Shown here one piece after another: positions 23,859 to 32,398 of a stretch of DNA of 35,644 nucleotides. Origin of the DNA: Acidobacteriaceae bacterium (lineage in GTDB: Bacteria; Acidobacteriota; Terriglobia; Terriglobales; Acidobacteriaceae). Position numbers and translations under genes: made by a program. Below the pieces are notes generated by a model. That model was not told the DNA's origin, did no database searches, and saw nothing but the letters and a program-made list of their open reading frames with translations. How positions within the stretch are numbered: the stretch's first letter is position 1; every line of letters starts with the position of its first letter. The stretch lies in NCBI GenBank assembly GCA_003171315.1, contig PMYE01000109.1, positions 1 through 35,644 on the forward strand, written 5' to 3'.

Positions 23859-26800
23859 TTAGAACGACAGGCGCCCTCCGAGTTGCACGATACGGCCGGT
23901 AACGGTGCTGCTTGTGATTTGGCCGACGGTGGGGCCGCTGTAAACTGTGCCCGCGGTAGCATCAACCGGCGATTCCAGACCAACGCCACCACTCCCACTC
24001 CCCGGAGCCGCCCAACTCGTGTGGTTGAATGCGTTGTACGCGTCAATCCGAATCTGGAACTTGACGCCTTCCCAAGGCAAGGAGAAGGTCTTGCTGCCGG
24101 AAAGGTTCACCTGATACCATCCAGGTCCGTACAGGCTATTCCTTTTTACGTTCCCGTAGGTTCCGTTCGCGGGCTTCGTGAAGGCTGCCGGGTTAAACCA
24201 CTCGTCGGTGCTCCGGTGTGCCGGCTTCCAACTGACTCCGGGATTCCAGTTCGGAAATTGTGTACTGCCCGAGGCTTGGTTATAAGTATTGCCATCGGCA
24301 TATACAGAGAACGGACTGCCGCTAAGGATGGCCAACGAGCCGCTAAGCTGCCAGCCGCCAATCACTGCATCCGCCGCCGAATTGTTGTTCAGGAACTGCT
24401 TGCCTTTGCCAAAGGGCAGTTCATAAACCGCGTAGCCCTTGAACGCATGGTGGATATTAAAGTTGGAGTTGCCGTAGTTGGCCGCGGAGTCGTTGGGTAT
24501 CTGATAGTCGCTAACTCCCGCCTGGCAGCACCATCCCGCGCTGTCCTCATCGTCCAGAAACTGCGACCAGACATAGTTGAAGCTGAAGCTCAGACCCGCG
24601 GTCACGCGCTGTGTAATCTCGGCCTGGAGCGAGTTGTAGTTGGAGACGCCGTCCACGCTCGCGGTGCTTGAGCTAAGGTTCCCAAATAGCGGGTACGGAC
24701 GATAGATTGTGTCGTTGGGCGAAAGTTTGGTCGCAGGCACCGCATTGAGGTCGCTCGAGACGGGCAGGTTCCAGCTGTGGCTCCCCACGTAGGCAATTTG
24801 GGCCACTAAATTTGGGAGCAGTTGCCGCTGGACGGCAAAGTTATATTCGTAAATCTTCTGGATCGGTGTGTGGAATGGGCTATAGCCTACGCTTTGGCCA
24901 TTGAGGGCAGCCGGATTTTCGTTAGGCGACACGTAAGGAAGCGGAGTGGCGGTCCCATAGATCGTGCCTGTTCCATCAAGCTGCACGACAGGCGTGATGC
25001 CGCTGGTCGTATCGCTGATGTTGCCGGAGGCGGCAAAGGCGTTGCCCAGACCGACGCTGTAGTCGTCGAGGGTCATGATATGGTCGTAGACGCCGAAGCC
25101 GCCGCGAACGGTGGTATTGGACCACGGCTGCCAGGAAAATCCCAGGCGCGGAAGAAACGTACTAAATACATTTGCCTGCAAGGATTTCCGGCCATTGGCG
25201 TGCGTCGTGGCAAACCACAGAGCGCCCAAACCACCCGCGGGGTTGGCAACCGTCGGGTCAAAGAGCATCTCGTTGCCGTGAATTTCATTCCATCCATGGC
25301 TGATATCGTAGCGGAGCCCGATATTGATGGTGAGGTTGGGGCGCATCTTGTAATCGTCCTGAACGAACATCTCCGGGTCCTTCATGCGCGCTCCGTACTC
25401 CGGCGAGATGGCGGCGTTCCAGTTGTTCGCGAGACCGAGCAGGAAGTCGGCATAACCGAAGCCGGTGGTCCCGCTGCTGGGAGCTGCGCATGTATCCCCA
25501 CTCGGCGTGCCTGCCGGGCAATTGGCGCTCGAAACGGTCCATTGCGTCGTGTACCTACCGTCGAAACTCATGCTTCCGGCGTTGATGTTACCCCAATTTG
25601 TGTCGTCCTCACGGAAGAACAAAAGCTCTCCGCCAAAATGAAGGACGTTCTTGCCGCGGATCATCGTCACGACATCCGACGGATCGAAGTTACCCTGTTT
25701 GTAGTCCGAGTTGCTTGCAGGGCCGATCCCCGAATAGTCCGAGAAACCGCTGATGCTGGGAAATTGGTCGGCCTTGCCAAACTGCCAGCCGACCATCGAG
25801 GCATAGCTTTTATTCAAGGCGGAATCGGGGTAGTCGGAGATGGCCCAGGTGTAACCCATTCTGGCTTCATTGATCACGGACGGGCTAATATTCCACACAT
25901 CCGTAACCTGATAGGTATCTTCATTCGCAAATCCGAACTGGCAACCCAGCGGGCAGGCCGTGAGGTTGCTGAGGTTGGGAGTAGGATTTGCCTGCATCCA
26001 CATGGAATACGTGATCCTGTTGTTCGGCGTGACGTCATAATCCAGACGGCCAGTGTACGATCTAAAAGGGTTGGTATTCGCCAGGCTTGTGTACCAGTTG
26101 TTCTGAAGCACGCCGGTGGTCGGGTTTACAGTTCCAGGCTCGATTGTTCCGAAGGATGGGTGGCTCGTAGCAGTCGGATAGTAGGCCTGGACGGCGTTAG
26201 CCACCGTATCGATCATGCCGGAGGGTATCGTGTTCACGTTCGCGCCGGTTTCGCCGTATTCAGATGTAAACGACTCTCTCACCGGATAGGGGTTGCCCAG
26301 CGAATCGTAGGCAATGGTTTGAGTCGTTGGGTCGTAAAGCGTTCTCGTAATCGATGAAAAGTCGCCGCCCATGATGTCCGCGGTCGGAATGGTTTGAAGG
26401 CTTGTGTTGGCCCCACCGTGTTGCAAAATCTGGTCGTAGTTGAAGAAGAAGAACATCTTCTTCTTCAGGATCGGGCCGCCGATAGCGCCGCCAAAGTCGT
26501 CGTAGCGAAGAATCGGAACTGCCGGCTTCGGACCGGTGCTGTAGTTGTGCCTACGGGAATTGAAGAAGTTATTCTGAGCGTACTCGTAAGCGTCTCCGTG
26601 GAACTTGCTGGTCCCGCTCTTGGTGATCTTGTTGATGACCAAGCCGCCAACACCGTATTCCGCCGAGAACGAGGACTCGGAGATCTGCATCTCGCCTATC
26701 GCATCCATCTCTCCAACAGTGCTCACATTGTCGCTATGGCCGGCGACCATCGAAACGCCATCGTTGAGGATGTTGGTGTAGGGAAGGTTCCCGTCCGCGG

Positions 26801-27359
26801 CAGCCACCATCCCCGGATTCGTCGTCGTCGGGGCGTTCGAGGCCGAGCCCGTAGTGCCAGGGAGCAGGATCATGAACTTTGCGAAGTCCTGGTTGACCAG
26901 GGGCAATCCCGCCATTTGTCTCGATTCCAAGGTCACGGTCTGACTGCCCGATTCGGTCTGCAGCAGGGGCACGTCGGTTGAGACTGTCACTTGCGTCGTG
27001 GTCGAACCGACCTTCAGGCTTGCGTCGACGGTAATGTAGCCAACATTGAGCGTGACCGGACCACGCACCAACGTTTCAAAACCTTGCTTGGTGAAGGTGA
27101 CCGTGTAGTGTCCAGGCACAATCGATGACGTGTCGAACAGGCCATCCTGGTTGGTGGCGTAGTCTTTCGATACGCCGGTGTCGATATTCAGCACCGTGAC
27201 CGTCACACTTGGGATCAACGCTCCCGTATTGTCAGTAACGGTACCCCGTATGTCGCCGGAGTTTGTATTCTGGGCATACGCTCCTCGAGTACAGCACGCC
27301 CCCATAATGAGCAGAACCACGATTCCGCTCCAATACGACAGAAACTTCATTCCCTTCAT
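23859..27359 (-). CDS. TonB-dependent receptor, Oar-like, with carboxypeptidase-regulatory-like domain
   Basis: This 1166-residue outer-membrane protein probably imports or binds large nutrients such as oligosaccharides or peptides. A signal peptide (VVLLIMGACCTRGAYAQ) precedes a carboxypeptidase-regulatory-like domain at about 35-115 (GDIRGTVTDNTGALIPSV). A plug-like region follows (NILNDGVSMVAGHSDNV), then a long beta-barrel. The terminal residues LGGRLSF end in Phe, as barrel-assembly signals do. TTAGGAGGAAGG precedes the ATG, so translation should be strong. No SusD-like gene is present, as usual for this acidobacterial type. It is divergent from the membrane protein at 27753 and upstream of a GH3 gene, suggesting a carbohydrate-uptake locus. 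The substrate is unknown. Confidence 0.9.
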   Translation of the reverse strand: MKGMKFLSYWSGIVVLLIMGACCTRGAYAQNTNSGDIRGTVTDNTGALIPSVTVTVLNIDTGVSKDYATNQDGLFDTSSIVPGHYTVTFTKQGFETLVRGPVTLNVGYITVDASLKVGSTTTQVTVSTDVPLLQTESGSQTVTLESRQMAGLPLVNQDFAKFMILLPGTTGSASNAPTTTNPGMVAAADGNLPYTNILNDGVSMVAGHSDNVSTVGEMDAIGEMQISESSFSAEYGVGGLVINKITKSGTSKFHGDAYEYAQNNFFNSRRHNYSTGPKPAVPILRYDDFGGAIGGPILKKKMFFFFNYDQILQHGGANTSLQTIPTADIMGGDFSSITRTLYDPTTQTIAYDSLGNPYPVRESFTSEYGETGANVNTIPSGMIDTVANAVQAYYPTATSHPSFGTIEPGTVNPTTGVLQNNWYTSLANTNPFRSYTGRLDYDVTPNNRITYSMWMQANPTPNLSNLTACPLGCQFGFANEDTYQVTDVWNISPSVINEARMGYTWAISDYPDSALNKSYASMVGWQFGKADQFPSISGFSDYSGIGPASNSDYKQGNFDPSDVVTMIRGKNVLHFGGELLFFREDDTNWGNINAGSMSFDGRYTTQWTVSSANCPAGTPSGDTCAAPSSGTTGFGYADFLLGLANNWNAAISPEYGARMKDPEMFVQDDYKMRPNLTINIGLRYDISHGWNEIHGNEMLFDPTVANPAGGLGALWFATTHANGRKSLQANVFSTFLPRLGFSWQPWSNTTVRGGFGVYDHIMTLDDYSVGLGNAFAASGNISDTTSGITPVVQLDGTGTIYGTATPLPYVSPNENPAALNGQSVGYSPFHTPIQKIYEYNFAVQRQLLPNLVAQIAYVGSHSWNLPVSSDLNAVPATKLSPNDTIYRPYPLFGNLSSSTASVDGVSNYNSLQAEITQRVTAGLSFSFNYVWSQFLDDEDSAGWCCQAGVSDYQIPNDSAANYGNSNFNIHHAFKGYAVYELPFGKGKQFLNNNSAADAVIGGWQLSGSLAILSGSPFSVYADGNTYNQASGSTQFPNWNPGVSWKPAHRSTDEWFNPAAFTKPANGTYGNVKRNSLYGPGWYQVNLSGSKTFSLPWEGVKFQIRIDAYNAFNHTSWAAPGSGSGGVGLESPVDATAGTVYSGPTVGQITSSTVTGRIVQLGGRLSF

Positions 27360-27752
27360 TCCTTCCTCCTAACAGAGTTGGATTCCCTTTTTGGTATCCC
27401 TTCGCTATTGAAGTAACTCGCTAAGGCACACGCCTTGCGCATAGCCTGCCCCGCAATTTTTACCAGGGTGCGTGTTAGCGTAGCGGGACCGGTCCACGAC
27501 TTCAGCGCATGGCTCGGAGAGTCTCGCATGATCGGGTTTTCAAATTGCAGATCATTCTAGGCAGGTCAATCGAAGGGTTGATAAGCTCCTTACGGCAGAA
27601 TGGTGAGGGTCTTTACCGAAAGGAGGAGTAAATTCTTATCCTGTCAGCGTTATAACTCCCTTTCGTTTCAATTATTTGCGTTCTGCGGCGCAAGAAAGCA
27701 GAAAATTTGCTGAGGGTGGGGGTACAATGGCTTCGTCGAGCCGGAGAGCGGT

Positions 27753-28994
27753 ATGAGCGTTGCATCACAGGCACACAGCAAGGAATGTCTAAGCGAAACA
27801 GCCCAGAAAGCAATCGGCGAACAACTGGAGCGCCTTCTGGCAAGTCCGTATTTGAGCCACAGCAAGAGGTTTCCCAACTTCCTGCGCTTCGTTGTAGAAC
27901 ACACTCTGGCCGGGGAAGTAGACGACATAAAGGAACGGACCCTGGGCATTGAGATATTCGGGAAGGATGCCAGCTACGACACCGCCCTTGACCCTATTGT
28001 GCGGGTGACGGCTGCGGAGATCCGCAAACGGGTGGCGCAGTACTATCAGGATTCCGCGCACGACGAGGAGCTGCGCATCACTCTGCCGTCGGGATCGTAT
28101 ATTCCTCAGTTTCACAGCCCGAAGGGCAGAAGCATTCATGGGCTTCCGGAGATCGCTGCGGTTGCAGCGGGCACGCCGGAGCATGTGCCAGCGCCGGCTA
28201 CGCAAGCTCGCCGCTGGTGGCTGCTGGCGGCAGTTGGGGTGGCCGCTGCCGGGCTGTTGGTGTGGGGCACAGTCGTGTTTTGGCAGCGGACCAACCGCGC
28301 GGCGGTCGATTTCTTCTGGCAGCCGGTATTAAGCTCCAACGGGCCGGTATTGCTATGCGTTCCCGAACAGCCCAACAACTTCGCGGTCAATGTGCTGAAC
28401 TCGGGCAATCTCCCCTATTATCAGGATGTGCCAAAGAACGCAAGGGTGCCGCCGGGGATCGGCGACCTGAGCGCTGTCATCAAAGTGGCCGGCATTCTGC
28501 AATCCAACGGGAAGCAGTACGCGCTGAAGGGCGAGGGAGCCACGGCCCTTGACGACCTTCAGCGCAGTCCTGCGGTCTTTGTGGGCGCCTACGACAACGT
28601 GTGGACACTGCGCCTGACCAATCCGCTGCATTACCACTTTGCAAACAGCGCCGACATGATGAACGAGTGGATTGTGGACAGTACGGCGCCGGACAAGACA
28701 CGCTGGATGATCGACCGTGGCGCGCAAATGGCTCTCGACAACTATCGGGACTATGCGATCGTGGCGCGGTTTACCGACCCCAACACTGGCAAGCTGGCGG
28801 TGATATTGGCTGGAATCGGCCCCGGCGGCACACGCGCGGCCGGGGAGTACATCACCGATAGCGCCGATTTGACCCAGCTGATGCGCGCTGCGCAGGCGGC
28901 CGGCGATAAGAAGAACATGGAATTCGTTATAAGCACGGAGGTCATCGATGGCGAGCCGGGCGCTCCGAAGTTGGAAGCCAGTTACTTCTGGTAA
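27753..28994 (+). CDS. Single-pass membrane protein, putative sensor/regulator
   Basis: The 413-residue protein has a cytoplasmic N-terminal domain (about 20-115) with LLASPYLSHSKRFPNFLRFV, KERTLGIEIFGKDASYD and PIVRVTAAEIRKRVAQYY. This domain recurs in Acidobacteria and in some adenylate-cyclase-like proteins; its biochemical role is not established. One transmembrane helix lies at about 153-174 (WWLLAAVGVAAAGLLVWG), followed by a periplasmic domain of about 230 residues without a family I recognise. A GGAGAG lies before the ATG, and TACAAT at 27723 could be a -10 box. The divergent arrangement with the TonB receptor, over a 393-bp gap with no other gene, suggests it senses the transported ligand or controls the locus; this is inference. 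Confidence 0.75.
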   Translation: MSVASQAHSKECLSETAQKAIGEQLERLLASPYLSHSKRFPNFLRFVVEHTLAGEVDDIKERTLGIEIFGKDASYDTALDPIVRVTAAEIRKRVAQYYQDSAHDEELRITLPSGSYIPQFHSPKGRSIHGLPEIAAVAAGTPEHVPAPATQARRWWLLAAVGVAAAGLLVWGTVVFWQRTNRAAVDFFWQPVLSSNGPVLLCVPEQPNNFAVNVLNSGNLPYYQDVPKNARVPPGIGDLSAVIKVAGILQSNGKQYALKGEGATALDDLQRSPAVFVGAYDNVWTLRLTNPLHYHFANSADMMNEWIVDSTAPDKTRWMIDRGAQMALDNYRDYAIVARFTDPNTGKLAVILAGIGPGGTRAAGEYITDSADLTQLMRAAQAAGDKKNMEFVISTEVIDGEPGAPKLEASYFW

Positions 28995-29206
28995 TTCGGC
29001 TTTGAGCGCGAGCAAGGATGTCTTGCACTCACAAGCAATATCCGCGATCGTTATTTCAGCTTGTCAGGTGGGTGTCGTATGACTCCGCTCAAATCAATGA
29101 CCAGGGGAGTCTTTATGGGCGCTTCTGCCCAAGAGCCTGTTATTGGCTTTATCCATTTGTAGTCAAAGGGGTACCCAATTTTCCCATTGTCTCCGACGAT
29201 GGAAGT

Positions 29207-29519
29207 ATGGGAAACAAAGGGCAGATCCGCTATCCAAGCGATGTGACGGACGAGGAATGGCCTTTGTAGCGCCGTATTTAGCGCAGTTCCACAATACTCG
29301 TGCCACCGCCGGAAACGGCTACAAGTATTGTGGAACCGCTCTAAACGTGGATTCGTGCTGTTGTCGCGCCGCTGGGCGGCGGAGAGAAGCTTTGCGTGGG
29401 CGGCTCGCTTTCGCCGCCTGGCTCGCGACTACGAAAGACTCGCCACCACACTCGGGGCCTTCCACTTCCTCGCCTTCGCTGGCCTTATGATCGCTCAACA
29501 CTTCGGGATGCTCGCATGA
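29207..29519 (+). pseudogene. IS5-family transposase remnant
   Basis: The start reads [20 protein letters not shown], a typical IS5/ISL2 N-terminus, then hits TAG; shifting frame gives FVAPYLAQF, so about one base is lost there. The other end, [21 protein letters not shown] and [12 protein letters not shown] to the TGA at 29519, is the classic C-terminus with the catalytic Glu region. All of the central DDE domain is missing. The junction falls at a 12-bp inverted repeat. Confidence 0.82.
29287..29335. repeat. 12-bp inverted repeat at the IS5 deletion junction
   Basis: TTCCACAATACT (29287-29298) and AGTATTGTGGAA (29324-29335) are exact reverse complements around 25 bp. This is where the 5' and 3' parts of the transposase remnant meet. 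It may reflect the mechanism of the internal deletion. Confidence 0.8.
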
Positions 29520-29769
29520 AGTTAATAACAGGCTCTAGCAGAATCTTTGAGGATTAGGCGGAATTTGTCGAATTATACCGCTCGCGCATTCAGCATTCCT
29601 GATCGGTGAGAATATTCGAGCCCATATAGCCGATGCAGACCAATTGTATCTCAGCGCAATCTACTTGCTAGCGGTATACTCCGGCAACGGGCAGATATGT
29701 CATATTTTTGAGAGAAAAATGGACTTCTGCAAAGACGCAACACGCATTCCAAATCCAGGAAAGACAATT

Positions 29770-32151
29770 ATGAACAACTCTATTGGTTGCACATCTCGAC
29801 TGGTCCTTATGTCGCTGCTGCTCACCGCACCCGGCTCGCTTCCGGCCGTTGCCCAGCCGCCCAACGCCCAGCTCGCTTCAAAGGAAGTGAATGCCCGCGT
29901 TGAGGCGCTCCTGAAAAAGATGACGCTCGACGAAAAGATCGGGCAACTGGTGCAATATTCGGGCGGCTTTGCGGTCGGCCTGGATGCCTCAAATCCCACC
30001 TATGACGACCTGATCGCCAAGGGCCAGATGGGAGGAATGGTGAATGTAGTGGGCGCGGAGGAGACAAATCACTACCAGTACATTGCCATGGAAAAGTCGC
30101 GCCTTCACATCCCCCTGCTCTTTGGGCTGGACGTCGCCCACGGAGACCACACCGTCTTCCCGATACCGCTTGCCGTGGCGGCAAGCTGGGATCCTAGGGC
30201 AGCCGAAATTGTAGCGCGCACGGGAGCAGTGGAAGCTCGCGCCGACGGCATTGACTGGGTGTTCTCGCCCATGGTGGATATCGCCCGCGATCCGCGCTGG
30301 GGACGCATCGTCGAGTCGAACGGCGAGGACCCCTATCTGGGTTCTGTAATGGCGCGGGCATGGGTAAAGGGCTATCAGCAAGACGATCTTTCAGAACCCG
30401 ACTCGGTGGCGGCCTGCGTGAAGCATTTTGCCGCTTACGGCGCGGTCATCGCGGGCCGCGAGTATAATGCCGCGGATATGAGCCAAATCACGCTCCGGCA
30501 GGTGTATCTGAAACCCTATCTGGCCGCGGTGAATGCCGGCGTGGCGACGGTGATGAGCTCCGTTAATTCGATCAACGGCATTCCCGGCACGGCCGACCCA
30601 TTGACGCTTACTGAGATTCTGCGCAAGCAGTGGAGATTCGGCGGTTTCGTGGTCTCGGATTGGGCCGCGGTGGCCGAACTGCTGAACCACGGCATTGCCG
30701 CAAACGGCGCGGCCGCGGCCCGCAAGGCCTTGGAAGCCGGTGTAGACATGGACACGGAAGGCAACCTCTATGGCCCCACCCTCGCCGCGCAGGTGAGATC
30801 GGGGAAGATTCCGGAATCGGTTGTGGATGAAGCCGTGAGGCGCGTGCTTCGCGTGAAGTTTGCGCTGGGATTGTTTGACCACCCTTATACCCAGCCGGGA
30901 CCGAAGTACGAGGCCACGCCGGCGCGCCGCGCGCTGGCGCGCAAGGTGGCCGATGAGACCATGGTTCTGCTCAAGAACGATCCTGTCGAGGGCATTGGAG
31001 CGCTGCTGCCGCTCACTGCCAAGGCGAGGAAAGTAGCCCTGATCGGCCCCATGGCCGACAACCAAGCCGAGTTGCTCGGCGCTTGGTCGTACCAGGGCGA
31101 TCCTAGGGATGTGATAACGCTGAAAACGGCGCTTGCGGCGCGGCTGGGCAACCGGCTGCTCTACGCAAAGGGCTGCGGGTTGCTTTCCGGCGAAGACGAG
31201 AAGGTGCTCGATCAGGTCAGTTTTGGAGTGCCGGCCGCGGCCGAGAAAAGTCTGCCGGTTCCTGACGATGCAAAGATGATAGCCGAAGCGGCGGAGACAG
31301 CGAAAAAAGCCGATCTTGCCATTCTGGCGCTGGGAGAGCCTGCGCGCGAGATGGAGGGTGAAGCCTCAAGCCGCGTTCACCTCGGGTTTACCGGGTCGCA
31401 GGAAAAGCTGCTTGAGGCGGTGGTGGCAACCGGCAAGCCGGTGGTTCTGGTGGTGCTGGCCGGTCGTCCGTTTGTGCTCAAGTGGGCTGAGGCCCATGTG
31501 CCTGCGATACTTGAGGCATGGAGTCCCGGCATTGAAGCAGGGCCCTCCGTGGCCGATGTGCTGTTCGGCCGCGTCAATCCGTCGGGCAAGCTGCCGGCGA
31601 GCTTTCCCCGCGCAGTGGGTCAGGAGCCGCTTTATTATGCTCAACTTCCAACTGGCCTGCCGGCGCAGGGCGACCTGAGCCACATGCCGCGAAATGGGGG
31701 AGAGAAGATGGTGTCGCGGTATGTGGATGAGCAGAATTCGGCGCTGTTTCCGTTTGGGTGGGGATTGAGCTACACGACCTTCAGCTTCTCGAAGCCGACG
31801 GTGAGCCGGCCCGTCGTTCCTGTAAACGAGATTCTGGACGATCACAAGCCGGTGACCATGGTGGGCGTAGACGTAACCAACACCGGCAGGGTGGCGGGAA
31901 CCGAGGTGGTGCAGATCTATATTCGCGACACGGTGGCGAGCGTAGAACAGCCGGTGAGGGAGCTGGAGGGCTTCGCGCGCGTTGCACTTGTGCCCGGCCA
32001 GACCAAGCACGTGGAGTTCCCGCTGGGATTCAATGAGCTGAACTTCTACAACGTGGAACTCAAACAGACCGTGGAGCCGACGACATATGACATATGGGTT
32101 GGAGGGAGTTCGCTGGCGACGGCGGAGACAGAGTTTAAGGTCGCCGAATAG
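29770..32151 (+). CDS. bglX: Secreted glycoside hydrolase family 3, beta-glucosidase (BglX-like)
   Basis: GH3 beta-glucosidases release glucose from cellobiose and other beta-glucosides. The start is moved from the TTG at 29644 to the ATG at 29770: AGGAAAG precedes it and a signal peptide follows (LVLMSLLLTAPGSLPAVAQ, cleavage after AVAQ). The 793-residue protein has the N-terminal TIM barrel with KHFAAYG and the nucleophile D297 in VVSDWAAV. The alpha/beta sandwich follows (KVALIGPMADN; GEASSR), then a fibronectin-III-like C-terminal domain (AGTEVVQIYIRD). Export suggests periplasmic action, downstream of import by the TonB receptor. The gene lies 233 bp after the IS5 derivative; the gap holds no other gene. 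The symbol indicates the nearest known type; specificity is not certain. Confidence 0.93.
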   Translation: MNNSIGCTSRLVLMSLLLTAPGSLPAVAQPPNAQLASKEVNARVEALLKKMTLDEKIGQLVQYSGGFAVGLDASNPTYDDLIAKGQMGGMVNVVGAEETNHYQYIAMEKSRLHIPLLFGLDVAHGDHTVFPIPLAVAASWDPRAAEIVARTGAVEARADGIDWVFSPMVDIARDPRWGRIVESNGEDPYLGSVMARAWVKGYQQDDLSEPDSVAACVKHFAAYGAVIAGREYNAADMSQITLRQVYLKPYLAAVNAGVATVMSSVNSINGIPGTADPLTLTEILRKQWRFGGFVVSDWAAVAELLNHGIAANGAAAARKALEAGVDMDTEGNLYGPTLAAQVRSGKIPESVVDEAVRRVLRVKFALGLFDHPYTQPGPKYEATPARRALARKVADETMVLLKNDPVEGIGALLPLTAKARKVALIGPMADNQAELLGAWSYQGDPRDVITLKTALAARLGNRLLYAKGCGLLSGEDEKVLDQVSFGVPAAAEKSLPVPDDAKMIAEAAETAKKADLAILALGEPAREMEGEASSRVHLGFTGSQEKLLEAVVATGKPVVLVVLAGRPFVLKWAEAHVPAILEAWSPGIEAGPSVADVLFGRVNPSGKLPASFPRAVGQEPLYYAQLPTGLPAQGDLSHMPRNGGEKMVSRYVDEQNSALFPFGWGLSYTTFSFSKPTVSRPVVPVNEILDDHKPVTMVGVDVTNTGRVAGTEVVQIYIRDTVASVEQPVRELEGFARVALVPGQTKHVEFPLGFNELNFYNVELKQTVEPTTYDIWVGGSSLATAETEFKVAE

Positions 32152-32270
32152 ACCAGTACCTCCAGCAAAGCGCGCGTTGACGTGTGCACGGTCGAGAGCT
32201 CTTCCACTTGGGCAGAAAGCGTAGCAAGGGGGACGCACGGTTTTTTGATTTGGAGATACAGGAGACACAT

Positions 32271-32357
32271 ATGGCCAACTCTCTCGGCTACGCATCTCGG
32301 CTGGTCCTTATGTCGCTGCTGCTCGCCGGACCTGGCTCGCTTCCGGCCGTTGCCCAG
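32271..32357 (+). pseudogene. Orphan signal-peptide stub, paralogue of the GH3 gene start
   Basis: After AGGAGA, an ATG at 32271 begins MANSLGYASRLVLMSLLL, then reads PGSLPAVAQ, nearly identical in protein and DNA to the signal peptide of the GH3 gene at 29770. Similarity ends after AVAQ, and the frame continues as unrelated sequence to a stop at 32468, overlapping the end of the convergent CRTAC1 gene. It is the leftover start of a duplicated GH3-type or other exported gene whose body was deleted. Confidence 0.75.
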
Positions 32358-32398
32358 AGCCGGCGCACTTCCCAGACGCGCTGGATGGCTTGCCGGTC

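Larger units (their letters stand above)
29132..29536 (+). mobile_element. IS5-type internal-deletion derivative (MITE-like)
   Basis: Perfect 13-bp terminal inverted repeats AGAGCCTGTTATT (29132-29144) and AATAACAGGCTCT (29524-29536) bound a 405-bp element. It keeps the start and end of an IS5-family transposase but not its middle. It cannot move by itself but could be mobilised by a related full-length element. No clear target duplication is seen. It lies between the membrane protein and the GH3 gene. Confidence 0.8.

Noticed and set aside
24822-26357. 511-aa plus-strand ORF opposite the TonB receptor
   Set aside because: Antisense shadow with no recognisable domain; the receptor frame is full length with signal peptide and strong ribosome site.
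30391-32295. Minus-strand ORFs opposite the GH3 gene
   Set aside because: Overlap the intact beta-glucosidase and show no family motifs.
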